Part shown: positions 11,501 to 23,000 of the stretch, piece after piece
How positions within the stretch are numbered: position 1 is the stretch's first letter
Layout of the letters: the number at the start of each line of letters is the position of its first letter
DNA from: Lepiota brunneoincarnata
Taxonomy: Eukaryota > Basidiomycota > Agaricomycetes > Agaricales > Agaricaceae
Direction: 5' to 3'
Length of the DNA stretch: 64,000 nt
NCBI GenBank assembly: GCA_023014365.1
Contig: JAEBUN010000053.1
Location: 173,837-237,836 of the forward strand
Program-made: the position numbers and the translations under genes
Notes under the pieces: generated by a model
Seen by the model: the letters and a program-made list of their open reading frames with translations, nothing else
Told to the model about the DNA's origin: nothing
Databases searched by the model: none

Positions 11501-13157
11501 CTTTTGAGATGGGCTTCCTGGTGAGTTTTGCATAAGCGCATGACTCGCACTCGATGGGAGTATTTGCTGATAGTCTTTCGAGGTTTACACCAGTTATCAT
11601 TCGTCCCTCAACAAGTTTTCAGGCGATCTGGGGTGAGATGTGTCCAAGGCGGCGGTGTAGCTGGTCTAGGGACATCGGTTCATCGATGGTATTTGCTTCT
11701 ACACGTCCTTCTGCTGTCTCAAATCTGTACAGCCCTCTCTCAGAACGTGGTACCTCAGCAATCTTCTTCCCTTTTGCGTTGTGGATAGTGCATCGTCCCT
11801 CGGCAAATTTTGTGGTTATGCCTTGTTCATCTAGCTTCCCCACTGATACGAGAGTGTATCCTACTTCAGGTGCATATAGGACATCCGATAGACATATGCT
11901 TGTCATTCCGGCACCATTCGGTAGGTCCACTATCATGCTTCCCTTGCCTGTAGCACTGAATTGCTGCTTGTTTGCAGCTCGTAGTGGCTTCGATTCAATT
12001 GTTTCGAAATCACGGAAGGCTTCACGGTATGGGGATATGTGCCTTGCAGCACCGGAGTCAATGATTATGATATGGGGTGGGTGTTCCTCTGACTGAGCTG
12101 CAATTGGCATCTCATCGCTTTCATCTGTGAGGGCACATTCATCGTTTTGTTCCCCACAGGTTGGGAATATGTCTGGTGAGGTAAGGTCGTCCTCGTCACC
12201 CAGGGTCTCTGTTTCCACGAAAAAGGCTTCATCATCCATCACAACAGCATTGGCCTCCTGCCCCTTTGGGGCACTAGCTGGTTGTTTCTTTTTCTTTGGT
12301 GGTTTCGGACAGTCTGATCTCCAGTGGCCTTTCTTGTTGCAGTTAAAGCATTTTCCAGGTGGTTCCTTTGTCTCCTGTCTAGGCTTCTTGGGACCATGTT
12401 CTACTGCCATAGTGTCATCCCCCTCCAAATTCTTCGGTTTAGCCTTGGAGCTGGAACTTGACCCATGTGACTTCCATGAGCATAGGTGATCCCATTCATC
12501 ACACAACATGGTGACTAACATATTGGGGTGTACCATGCCTCCTATGATTTTCGCTGCAGATAGCTGTGATGATGCAAAGTTTGCAAGTTGGAAGGGAAGT
12601 GATCGAAGTATTGTGCTTCAGTAGTCATCATCATTGATTGTTATTCCCATCGCGTACAGCTCTGCTCTCCTGGTCCTCAGATCATTTAGGAACATCCTAA
12701 CATCACCATCCTTGGGACATCTGGACTCCAAAAACTTTGCCCGCATCTCCATTTGGTTGAAAGCCCCTCAGTATGTGAATTCTTGTACTACGGCATCCCA
12801 GACTTCCTTGACATAGTCGAAACTCTCCGTCATTATCAGGATAGAGTCTGGTAAACGTTGCGACAGCAGGGAACGCGCTATATCCTTGTTTCTGTCCCAT
12901 TCTCGGATGTCTGCATCCGTTCCTACAGGGACTGTGGGGGTAGTGCTCTTTGCTTTGCCTTTGTCGATGGATGGGGTACCAGGAGGGGTGGTGGATGAAG
13001 TGGTAAGGGTGGGACGTGGCTTGCTTCCATCAAAGTGACCCCATAGTCCTTTTCCATGTATGACGGTACGGAAACGCACAGAGAATATTAGCCAGTTTGT
13101 GCCTTGGGGGTCAAGGGGTGGTACAGAGGTGGAGAGGTTGTCGTTTATGGTGTTCAT
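8565..13157 (-). pseudogene. copia gag-pol polyprotein, broken
   Basis: Parts in order from 13157 leftward: Gag; zinc knuckle CFNCNKKGHWRSDC (about 12350); aspartic protease IIDSGAARH (about 12060); integrase with HRRLGHIS and DNWSRYTHLE; a solo LTR; reverse transcriptase with KWVFKAKKD, YGLKQ and VHIDDC; and RNase H with TLSTTESEYMA near 8900. This protease-integrase-RT-RNase H order defines Ty1/copia. In-frame stops at 12768, 12618, 11619, 11211, 11043, 9816, 9633 and 9066 are all TGA, at sites where relatives have arginine or lysine. Otherwise the frame is largely kept, so inactivation was mostly by point change. Confidence 0.92.
10117..10456. mobile_element. Solo LTR, family B copy 2 (340 bp)
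   Basis: It has the same termini as the copy at 3823 (TGTTAGGGGA ... TCCCCTTACA) and a perfect 5-bp duplication CTTTT (10112-10116 and 10457-10461). It interrupts the copia polyprotein between integrase and reverse transcriptase. Compared with copy 1 it has about 24 extra bases close to its right end. It is younger than copia element 1. Confidence 0.93.
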
Positions 13158-13205
13158 GTTGTGTATGATGCATTGTAATGAGTGTTAGAAAAATTTTTTT
13201 GGGTC

Positions 13206-13218
13206 GGGGCCCATAACC
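13206..13218 (-). other. Primer-binding site of copia element 1 (tRNA-iMet anticodon arm)
   Basis: Directly inside the 5' LTR the minus strand reads GGTTATGGGCCCC. This is complementary to the anticodon stem-loop of initiator tRNA-Met (GGGC-C/U-CAUAACC), not to its 3' end. In Drosophila copia the same arrangement uses a 5' half-molecule of that tRNA as primer. The use of the half-tRNA here is inferred from this match. Confidence 0.75.
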
Positions 13219-13542
13219 TGTAGAATAACTAAGACTCAGTAGCTCGTAACGCGAGTACTATATATTCTATACCTGTAGAATAACTAAGACTAACATAGGC
13301 ATAAGTATCATAGTGGGAAAAACATGAGAAGACTCTACTCACCTCAGTAGCTCGTAACGCGAGTACTGAGGTGTCTAACAGCAGGCTGGTAGGTATATAC
13401 ACTACCGACGAATATCCATAAACGGGCGGAAACATGCCCAGTGTCGACAAACAATGTACAAACAAAAGAATCCCTAAACGGGATATGTCGCGGAAAGCTC
13501 GACATGAGCTTTCTGGCTCGACATGAGCTTGCTAGCTCAACA
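13219..13542 (-). repeat. 5' LTR of copia element 1
   Basis: 324 bp, the partner of 8234-8557, and the less decayed of the two at the six sites where they differ. It is followed by the GGGCT duplication. The duplicated AGCTCGTAACGCGAGTACT segments in it contain a short palindrome. Confidence 0.95.
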
Positions 13543-13547
13543 GGGCT

Positions 13548-13710
13548 TACGGTACGTCCAAAGTGGTGGTCCGCCGGTCTCTTATATCTGATTTGATGTC
13601 ACTTGTGTTTTTTCTCCTGGCCGATGTGAGCCCAGTTTCTAGCTCCTCATTGCTCGCAGAAACCTTAGCCATTGACTATCTTTGAACCCATTCAGTAATC
13701 ACACTGTATT
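13548..13710 (-). pseudogene. Cassette fragment (X module), part 2: first exon of a MAKVSASNEEL-type gene
   Basis: On the minus strand this reads a start codon followed by MAKVSASNEELETGLTSAR and continues to a GTACCG donor, as in the copy at 57329. The copia element 1 lies in the intron just after that donor, and exon 2 is at 7912-8228. Without the transposon the gene would resemble the one at 57329-57613. Function is unknown. Confidence 0.65.
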
Positions 13711-14977
13711 ATCCACTCGAGAGATACGCTTTTCATGCAGGTATTACTGTGACATGGAATGCTCCGAAGACGTTTCTTTCTCCACACTAATCCCCGGCGT
13801 TACTGAGAGTAGCAAGACGACGTTCGCCAGATGGCTTTCCCGGCGTGCTTCTCAATAAGAACCCATTCCATCCCTTTGCGAATGGCCACTGCACGGAATG
13901 AGGTGGGCGGGTTTGGTGATTCTTCCAGTAATGTAAGGTCTCCCGCTGGTGACTGGAGGATAGGGCTCACCTGAGGTAATAAGCGGCGAATTATAACGAA
14001 CCTCGACCGCAAGAGTAGCCACGTACTGTAAGATGCCTGTACTGTACTTAGCATGAAACCATGCGAGGGCGGGCACGTGACCGGTCACATCACTTCTCGT
14101 GTGCAAAATCGTTACCTTCGTGCATGCCCTCGTCCCTCCCTCGCCAGCCATCAATTTCGCGTGTATATCTAACATCCTTTCTAAAACCACCCACGCATAC
14201 CATCTTTATTACCTTCCTTCCCTCACTCCCCTTCTACTGGACTCGATACTGGTGCAGTCAAGAGGCGCATGGTTCTGGCTGACTCGACCGCGCTTCCTCG
14301 GCCTCACCACCCGGGGTCAGCGGGTCTTGAGGAAAGCCTGTCTCTCTCTCCCAGTTTACACAGCATCGAGTTCTATCATTCTACATCACTTGCAATTTAT
14401 AATTCATATCTTATTTTATCTGGACCCCTCACTGCGCAAGACTGATGTGACAACATTCTCACCCCGTCGCTCTTCTTTCTTCCAGGACCTGGAATTCCAC
14501 CTCCCCTGCCATGGGTGCAACACCCCTGGCGAAAAACCCCATCTATCCCACCTGCATTGTCATGTTTTACAATACATGTGGAGGTTTTATTCCTGACTTG
14601 GATGTGTTGCACATAAATTTGTATCTCATCACGCGTAGTCGGGTTTCTACAAGCATCCAATCAAATCCACAGCCGCACACGGAAGCCCCCGACTCGATCT
14701 TTACAAGACTCGCACAGAACAGTCTTCCTACCCTGGCAATTCTTGTACACAGTTCGTCGCAGAGACGAGCGGCTCACTTGCTCCGTCGTATCAAGGGTAC
14801 CAAGATTGGATACGGGGATAGATGTTTTGGAATGGTTGATAAATTGGGCAGAATAAGGTGCGCTAGTACTGTCCCGAGTGAGGTCGCACACTGGTGACTC
14901 CATGCATGTGTGTATAGTATAGCTTATCAACTACGCTCGACTCCTGCCACCGTGTCCAGCCCCGACCCCCCTGAGGA
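13711..14977. other. Cassette-related DNA without a supported gene
   Basis: The segment 14205-14450 matches 58465-58690 in the same orientation (shared stretch around CTGGACTCGATAC and the following T/C-rich block), so it is another piece of the duplicated cassette. Its orientation relative to the X fragment at 13548 is reversed compared with the array on the right, which indicates rearrangement. Open frames here are short and not protein-like. I see nothing else to support. Confidence 0.5.
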
Positions 14978-15226
14978 TCACGCCGTCTTACAGGATGCCG
15001 GTGCATCAGGTCGAAGCTCCTCGTCATCATAGACAGGTTCAAACACCTCAAGGCAAGCAACATTCCTACATTGAGGAACTGGCTTGCAATGGGCAACATC
15101 GTATCTGCATCGGTTGCCGTATGTTATGTAGCATCCTGTCGGGTCCTGGCCTTCAACCAGCTTGGCATTGCAAGTGACTCCGAGAACAAGAGTAGCGGCG
15201 GCAGCGATGAGAGTGAAGTTCTTCAT
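14978..15226 (-). CDS. Small secreted cysteine-rich protein (82 aa)
   Basis: The protein starts MKNFTLIAAAATLVLGVTCNA, a typical signal peptide (basic residue, hydrophobic core, A-x-A-like end near residue 21), followed by a mature part of about 61 residues with six cysteines at positions 32, 40, 47, 53, 58 and 79. The frame stays open upstream to 15409, but the ATG at 15226 places the signal peptide at the N-terminus and a TTTAAATA box lies about 120 bases upstream, so I chose it. Such small secreted cysteine-rich proteins of fungi act outside the cell, some as effectors or surface proteins; which applies here is unknown. No family motif is recognised. The C-terminal acidic stretch (VYDDEE) is not a known signature. 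Confidence 0.65.
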   Translation of the reverse strand: MKNFTLIAAAATLVLGVTCNAKLVEGQDPTGCYITYGNRCRYDVAHCKPVPQCRNVACLEVFEPVYDDEELRPDAPASCKTA

Positions 15227-16638
15227 ATTCTGCTCGTGGTCGTTGTCAGTCAGGTCTCTCCCTCTGGGTGACTCGAGACTGAGGCTTACCAGAAGTAATA
15301 AGAGGCCAATTGGAGGTGAAGAACTTTGAGCGCAAGTAAGCGTGTATTTAAACCATCTGGGCGCTGTTGGAATCAGCCAGAACAGGTTAGTACCATGCTT
15401 GTCGGGCAAGCGGTGTTCCGTTCATGAGGTACAGTAGATGGCCGGTGACGTTGAAACAATTCTTCTGCTACTTACATACCCGCATCTGGCGCTCCCGCCG
15501 TCCGATGTACGGCAAACTGATCCCTATTTCGAACCAAGCAATGTGGAAGCTTCCGGCGGGGGACGGACATGAGACCGCACATTGGACCAGAGTAACGACC
15601 CTCATGGATGCCGTTGGCACTAGAGCTCGAGCGAGACTTGACAATATGGGCAACCTGAACTTAGGTTCGTTCAATGCACTACTTCGCTATGAACTTGCAG
15701 AGGTATTACGGGATTCAAAGTCTACCATTTGATATATCAATTCCCCGTCCGCTGCTGGGAAAGTGATAGAAATGCTACGGCCGCGGAGGCCCCGTGCGGC
15801 ACGGTGATTTCACAACCCTTTTCAACTTCAAACCCGAGGGAAAACATGGTCGTGACTCATGGGCGGTTTCCACACCTCAGGGCATCTTTGTTTGGACCCA
15901 CAGTGATCAGGGAATGGCAACACTTGCGACCTCCTCGGCAGATCCATCACAACTCTCTCTCTCTCTCTCTCTCTCTCAGGCAAATTTGTGGTGATTCGCT
16001 TCCCTTATGCGATCTTTGGGGTTGTGACTTTGTTCCCCCTCCATACCATTGATCTTCCCTCAACCTCACCTAACAATGCACAGCAACGTTGCTTCATCAA
16101 TCAATCAAAGATAAAGTACCAGAGCCACGTCGGCTTCAAGTGCAGCCCTAAGGGTTCCTCTTGAACGCCCCAAGTTGAGAATGAATACCATGCCCCTTCA
16201 ATCCCTCCTCCTTTCACTTGGGTTCTCGGGTTCATCAAAGATCCATTATCCTCAACCCCCTTGGACTGAGTCGAAGTGTTCAGCACCTCTTTACCAATCC
16301 CGGGTTCCATATGAGGGGGTTCTCAGCAACCGGGTTGACTAGCAGTCGCTCGTGAGGAGACTAGAATCCGCCAAGTGGACATTTGCCTTGACAACTGGGG
16401 AGAGAGAGGAAGTTGGCCGTGTATCGTCAAACCGAATATATGATTCGGCTCGGTATTTCCTATTGCCCAGTTGGAGCTTGTTCGACGGGCCAAGATACTA
16501 TTCGTTCACGCCGTACGTACTGTACATACAATGAAACACTCGATAAACGCAAAGTCCATTGAAGGCATATAGGTAAGGATAACAAGCGACAAGGTGTCCA
16601 ACTCTCAAAAACTCGGAAAGGGCAAAACAGGGTCAAGG
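15227..16638. other. Intergenic region with a CT microsatellite
   Basis: It holds the likely promoter of the secreted protein (TATA-like box near 15345 on the minus strand) and a pure CT run at about 15953-15977. Open frames are short, lack codon bias and show no motif. I see no gene. Confidence 0.5.
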
Positions 16639-18471
16639 TTAACCCCCAGCTGCTTTCTTATCCTGGCTCAACCTCTTCGACCACGCCTTAAACCTGCTCA
16701 TGAAGCCACTCTTCCGTCGCGAATGGGGCGCTTGCGGGACGTCTTCAGATTCCGATAGCTTCGCCGCTTTTGGCCCATTGACGGCCCTCCCCACGTGTGG
16801 GTTGACTGGATCTGACAACGGCGACCCTGCCCGGGGTTGGGCCGTCGGCTCGACATTCGGCTGTGTACCAGCCTGTGTTTCCTCCACAAATCTCGAACTC
16901 CCGGCTGTGCCAGCACTCGAGCCTCTGTCATGTCCCGTCGTTGCAACATTTGAATACACTTGTTCTAGTACAGGCTTCAAACGGGGTGAAGTACCCGGTT
17001 TTTTTGTTGGTCCGGTTCTAATGCTGGTGGTATTTGGATTATTCTCGCCAATCCTCAGACCCCGATCTTCGTCGTGATCCAATGCGGCTTGGTGACTCTC
17101 TCCAAGTGGAACGCCCTTCCATTGTGTGCCCTCCCCGGCTAATGGATGGGTGCGCGGTTTCGTATTGGGCGCGTCCTCTCTCTGCAAAAAGTCAGTAGAT
17201 GATAGATGAATTGCGTAAATATTGTACCAGTTTCCCGACTTGGCCCTTTTTAGCTCCACGGACTCCTTCCGCCCTTTTACCTTCGCTATTTGGCTGGGCG
17301 TCGTTCGTACTCATCCCGCCTCGATGTTCGGGGCTCCCCGCCGGTCCTCCCTTGGACGGGCTACTACTCTTCTTTGTCGATTGGACTATAGCATCGCCAT
17401 TGGGCTTCATTGTCATAGGCTCCCCACCAGGAGTAGTCTCATTCTTCTCTTGCTGTAGCAAGGTCGGTACAGTAAGTCCCGGACCGGGACCGGGCCCTGC
17501 AGAGATTCCTGAATCAGGACCAGTAACCGTTCCTTCCCCAGCAGGTCCCAGTTGCACTTCCACTTCGCCATGATTAACGACGCCATCTGGATGACCTGGA
17601 ATATTGTGAGGCTAATCAAACAATTGTCATTTACATCTAACGCTCACCTCGTCCGTCCGAGGGCCAGTGATTTACTGAGCGGGGATTGTCCCCATGCAAT
17701 GGACCGCGTGCAGCCGCAGCTTGTGGCTTAGTATCATTCTGTGCGGCAGTGCCTGTGGTGGAGCTGAAAGGAGTAGTGACTCCATTGGCATCGGATCGCC
17801 GATCGGGAGACGCAGGTTGAGTTCTCGTACTCGTATTTTCGTTAGGTGAAGCATGCCCGGGAGTGTCGCCGTGTTCGTGTTTAGCATCGTGGTCGGCCGG
17901 GGTTCGGCTGTTAGGCGCGCGGCCTCCACGATTAATGATGACGAAGCAGCCATCAGCCGTTGGAGTTGTTTCGCTCTCGTCAATGGGCGAGGAAATAGTG
18001 GCTTCTTGCTGAGGTACTGGCGATCCTTGGATCAAAATGTCAGGCGCCGTGGGGGGGGGGGGGGGGGGGGGTGCAGATGATGGGTAAGGGGAAAAAAAGC
18101 ACACCTAAATACGCGGCAACACCGTTTGGAAAATAACCACCCACAATCTCACTTGTGCTGTGTGCCATCTTCATTATTTCTTCCTGGCTAGGGACATATT
18201 GACCCGCGACATGGAGGTACTCTTTCGCGATCTCCTTGACCTCCTCGAAGGAAGGTCCGGGCTCCCCTGTACTGGGTGTGTAAGGGTACGCACCAGGGAG
18301 CTCGGGTCCCGGTGTCACGTCGGATTGTAGGTTCATCTGGTCGGTTGAATTGAGGGCAGTCATGGTGCTGTCTGCCCACTTGCTCGCAGGTTCAATCTTG
18401 AGTTGGGGTGACAGGGGTGGTTTGGGTTTGTGGGGATCCGTTACCGGGTTATCCAAGGCCGCGTCTGCCAT
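16639..18471 (-). CDS. Hypothetical disordered protein, 4 exons (551 aa)
   Basis: Exons are 18105-18471, 17648-18025, 17228-17595 and 16639-17181. Introns of 79, 52 and 46 nt have GT-AG ends and join without a stop. The N-terminal 125 residues contain a possibly folded helical part (EVKEIAKEYLHVAGQYVPSQ ... SEIVGGYFPNGVAAYL). The rest is rich in Pro, Gly, Ser and Thr with few hydrophobics, and the C-terminus is basic (SGFMSRFKAWSKRL). I recognise no domain and assign no function. Intron 1 contains a run of about 20 G on the plus strand (18050-18070), which may be polymorphic. The start is the ATG at 18471; the TTG just before it is in frame but not a likely start. Confidence 0.7.
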
Positions 18472-18559
18472 CAAGGAGGAGATATTGGGAGAGAGTGAGG
18501 TAGAGAGAAAAGTATAGGGGTACAGAGGAGCAATCGAAGGTCATACCGCCAGCGGTCCT

Positions 18560-20004
18560 GACGTCATCCCCTCTCCTCATCAGCGTGTTGTTTGGCACAG
18601 CCTTGGATTCATAATATTGAACTAACAGCCCCAGCTTGCGAATCACACCCCCTAAACGCCAGCGTACTCCGGCTCGTGGTGGTTGGGATGCGGTTCATGT
18701 CATTCATCACCATACGCATGTGCAGCATGACCCGGCATGATAGAGTGCTATGCATTACCCGCTGAAAACTGGTGGTTCTTTTGCTAAGTCTCCTTTAATG
18801 GCCGGTATGATGAAAGTAAACGTACGTGTTGAGCAGGTCCACGAGTTCCACAGGCCCCGCAAGCAGGAACGATTACGTTTCCTGCTCCAATTACTGGAGT
18901 AATAGTTGAAAAACTATGGTTTTCATCTATTCGACTGAACTGAATGCACTCACCGAAAAAGACACACAAAGTAAATGGCACCGTCCCTGAATATCACCGA
19001 CAGCAAGGGGTTGCGAGTACGTCTATATCGGATGAGTCCAACCCAAAGCATGAGTACCATCAAGACTAAATAAAAAAAATCAATGTATCATCCAGACCGC
19101 AAGTTTAGGGGCGCACCCAAGTCTAGGAGCATCACCAGTGCAAAGACGACGAAAAGAATGTTGCTGCCCTCTGTTGGATAGCAGCCGATCGTGATAGGAA
19201 GCGGTAGGAAACCCAACTGTCACAGGTCCCTTCTTTTCAGTCAGAATAGGCAAACGTAATGGAGCTTTCATTACACTTGAGCGACTTGAGGAAGGTTTCA
19301 AGAATGACGATAACGGCAACGTGCATTATCTATGCAGTGTTTTAGCTTCAATGAGGTGAGATTGGGATGACAGTACAACTTACCAGCAGGAAGATAATCA
19401 GAAATATCATTATTTTACGACTATTTCCCCATAGAGCATAGGTTCGTAGGCATAGAATCACTACAAAACCAGTCCGTCAGAAAATCACAGCAGAGAAAAA
19501 TCAATCCGCTAGAACCCTCACTCTCTGCCGTTGCAATCCCGACAAAAGTCGACCCTGAATCGGTATTCACCAAGAGAGCAAAAATCGCGAGACGGGGTGA
19601 CTCCTTACATGCAGAAACCGAATATGTTGTATGACAGTTCTAGTCCTTCAACATGAACACACTGTGGCCCGCCGTGATCTCTTACAAAAACAACTCTCAC
19701 TGAAAGTGTTGGATGGACAGCGAATGAGTCTAAAACGAACCCATATCACATACAAGCTGAGCCCTGAGCCAAGAGAGATGAACAGAAGTTATGGGCCCTT
19801 ACTATAAAGCTGGAGCGCCGTGTCGAAGAACGACGTATACCGAGCAAAGAAAAACAGTATCTTGGGCAGGCTCGTTCGGGACGTCCATATCAGCGACACC
19901 TTGCAAGGTTGGTAAGTGATTAAATCATATCAAAGTACACATCCTTCTCACTTCTAATGGTATCGTCTGCAGGTAATCCCAGAGGAGGATCGTGGCGCTC
20001 GCGA
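18560..20004 (-). CDS. Multi-pass membrane protein of the DUF6533 type, exons partly resolved
   Basis: A chain of short exons on the minus strand matches the layout of this Agaricomycete family. 19952-20004 encodes ASATILLWDYLQTIPLE. 19803-19899 encodes VSLIWTSRTSLPKILFFF. About 19320-19458 encodes ILCLRTYALWGNSRKIMIFL. About 18965-19190 encodes a hydrophobic stretch ending NPLLSVIFRDGAIYFVC. About 18560-18720 encodes RVMHSTLSCRVMLHMR. Introns begin GTGAG or GTAAG and end in AG. Several segments are hydrophobic, fitting a membrane protein of unknown role. Two problems are visible: a TGA in the hydrophobic exon (after LRSG) and a one-base frame conflict before PVELVDLLN, so the copy may be decaying. 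The first exon lies upstream of 20004 and is not resolved. Confidence 0.55.
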
Positions 20005-23000
20005 CTATTGAAGAATCACAGTCAGTGCTCAACGGTTACTTTTGCCAATAGCGTTAGGACCCATGCCCACTAACTATTTGCATACTAAAATTGCGATCGT
20101 GACATCAGATCATCTTTGTAATAAAACAGGTTCGAGGGGTTCCGACCTTTACATATTGACGAAGGACCGCGGAACGGACTTGAACTGCTATCTCTCCTTC
20201 CATCGTTATGCCAAGGAAACGTGGGCATGCAACAACCATGGGAGCATATGGTACCCATAAGTACTAATAGGTCAGGGAGGGGAACCTCGGCTGCGGATAT
20301 AATGCGTCCCTAGTTTGACAGAATCGCATGCTGATGCTGATTTCAACTAACTGACAACGACTACTAACCGTTACTGACTGTTCGGCAGTCAGACGTCCCA
20401 CGTCAGAGCTTGAACACCATGTAGTCGTTTCCCGGGCGCGGAAGCTGAACGTGTCTCGAAGCTCCGATAGAACCGTACTGAGAAAGCCATATCCCTTTCC
20501 TAGTGATCATGAGGCACGAAAACTTGAAAGAGGCTTCAAGCGGTTGTGACGTTCGGCCATCCGAGGGAGGAGAGGGCAGAGAGGCAGAGACAGTGGCGGC
20601 GGCGGCACTTCAGTCAGGATTTCGAAATTGGTAGTCATGCAACTGCCTTCGGATAACTATAACTGCTGACTGAAATCTTGTCTGGCTATCTCCGGCGGGC
20701 TATGTCTTTTTTTTTTTTTCCAAGACCACTAGCAAGACCATCGCCGGACCCACAACCCCTCCCACCGCTGAAAGAGCCCAATGCACTGTACTAATCTTAC
20801 TCCCCCTTCCAGCTTGATTATGAATACTCCTCGGAGCATGGTGCTTTGCACACTTTCTCTCTGGCATTCACGAATTCCGTAGGCTTTCACCTTCCTCCGA
20901 TCTCAAGGGACAAAATCACGTGCACATCCTGATATCATTACCAAATAAAGTGTGGCGGAGCAGTTTAAGGGGGCGGAGGAGGGGGGGCGGAGGAGGAATG
21001 GGGAGGGGAGAAAAGAAGGCTTTGTGCGTGGACACCGCATCTACCACTGTTCCAGCTTGTTCGGATCTACACGTCTCTTCGCTTTTGTTATTTGGCAGGA
21101 TCACAATCTGACAACCCATTGGAAGAAGGGGAAGGAAACGCTCACACATCAACAATTTTTTTTTGGCGAGCTGGGAGCAAGAGACAGGGGGGGAAAGGTG
21201 TCGAGAAGCGTCATGATGTACAAGACTAAAGATGTACGCCATCATCCGGACATCCCACGTGGGGACGTCGTCGGAGGCTGTGCGTATATTTTTTGTTCCT
21301 TGTTTTTTTGTTTTGAAAAACGGATCCTGGGGGGGGGGCGGGTGAGCGTTTGGAGGGACCTTTACATAGGGTCGGGGTTCCGATCCCGCGAAGTATGCCA
21401 TCTTTCATGTAGGGATGGCGGTGGTAGGAATCATCAACCAGATATCGGAGGTGTGAAGCCAAGAGTGTACCATGACACCGAGGACCGAGGTTGGCAGGTG
21501 TAGGAAATGGCACATTTTTTTCCTCATGTTGCGGCGTGTCGTCGTCAGACTACTATCGTTTCCTTCTTCCCAATCAGTAAAAAAACAAAAAAACCCAAAT
21601 CAGATGACAGCAACAACGGGATTACACGGTCTACATGCTCTCTCTCCCTTCAGGTTCTTCAGGGTTCAGGGCCCCAAATAGATTCCACGGAGCAAACCCA
21701 GCAGCACTGCCATCGTCAGTAATTTACAAAACGGATCATTCAACGATGCAAGCGAAAGGGAAAATTTTTTCGAACGTGTCCAGAACAGCCGCTATTTTTA
21801 TCAAGTTGTCTATCGGACTCGAGTAGGGATGTCGAACAGCCCATCACGAAGCGCTCGCCTCTTTTTTCCCCTGCCACTGCCCCCTCCGCCCCCTTCCTCC
21901 CCCCAATCTTCACTTCCATAGGAAGTTGATCTACGCTATCTGCGGGGGCAGTGGTTGGTTGTTGTCGTTACCCAGGCATTCAGGACAAAAACTGTTCAAC
22001 CGAACTATTGTACATTCATACATACATCAGGCATCAGGTTACCCTCCCCCCCCCGCCCCCACCAAACCTTGGAGTTTGAGAGCTTAAACCTGTACTAGGA
22101 TACAAACTTGAATGTGATGGTTGTTCTGTGATGGATTTCACTTGAGGACCAACATGGCAACAAATCAGCTGTAGATGGGAACCAATAACCAATAGAACCG
22201 GATAAATACCAAAAAAAAAAAGAGTGAAAAAAAGAATAGCAGCAAGATAAATGCATCGAACATGGACCGGCGCCCACAATCCCAGAAAACAATTGATGAG
22301 AGAAAACTTGGAGGGCCCATTCAGGTCCATTCTTAGGGGTATGGAACCTTGTGAACCCGATGGAGTTGGTACTTGTAGTAAGGATCAGCGCGGGCCGGAA
22401 TCCCCTTTCGTCTAGACTCTTAGTTTCTTGGAGCTTGTACATAGCTGATGAGGACTATGTTATTTTTAGATGGTTTGAGACGATTCGCTGGTCGAAAGAA
22501 AGCAACTAGTGGATGAGCCCAAGGAAGGCTAGTGTCCGGATGCTACGGAGTGCGTTTGCGTTGGGCTAGACGATGGGAAGGCGACGTTTTGGTGTGTGGG
22601 GGGGGGGGGAGGGAGACGGGTTTGGTTGCTATCAGATCAGAAAAGCTCTCGTATCGGACTGCCGACTGTCGTTCAAATGTGTTGGATGGAATAGATCCTA
22701 GGGGATAATACCGTACTGATCATTGCTCAGGTCGCTAAGGAAGGGGTACGGCGTGACAACGAATAATACCCCCGTTACCGTGAGACTCTAGGCTTGGCCC
22801 GAGCTCCAGTCTCCCCCTCTCCCCTCCATTCCTCTGCATACCTAGAGATTGCCGGAGGCGGTAAAAAGGGATCAAGAAGCTCACGCTCCTTCCGCCGAGG
22901 GTGATTCTCTCGGCAACCTGGCTCCTCGCCCCTCTGCGGTTAGGATTACCTATTATGGACTCAATCCCGATGTGCCCGTGTCGGCCGCCCATAAAAATCT

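Larger units (their letters stand above)
8234..13542 (-). mobile_element. Ty1/copia retrotransposon 1 (5.3 kb, decayed)
   Basis: Two 324-bp LTRs (8234-8557 and 13219-13542) enclose gag-pol on the minus strand. The flanking duplication GGGCT is perfect (8229-8233 and 13543-13547). The polypurine tract GAGGGGGAG abuts the 3' LTR (8558-8566 region), and the primer-binding site GGTTATGGGCCCC abuts the 5' LTR (13206-13218). The element is inserted in the intron of an X-module gene fragment and carries a solo LTR at 10117-10456. At least eight in-frame TGA codons in pol make it non-autonomous. Confidence 0.95.
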
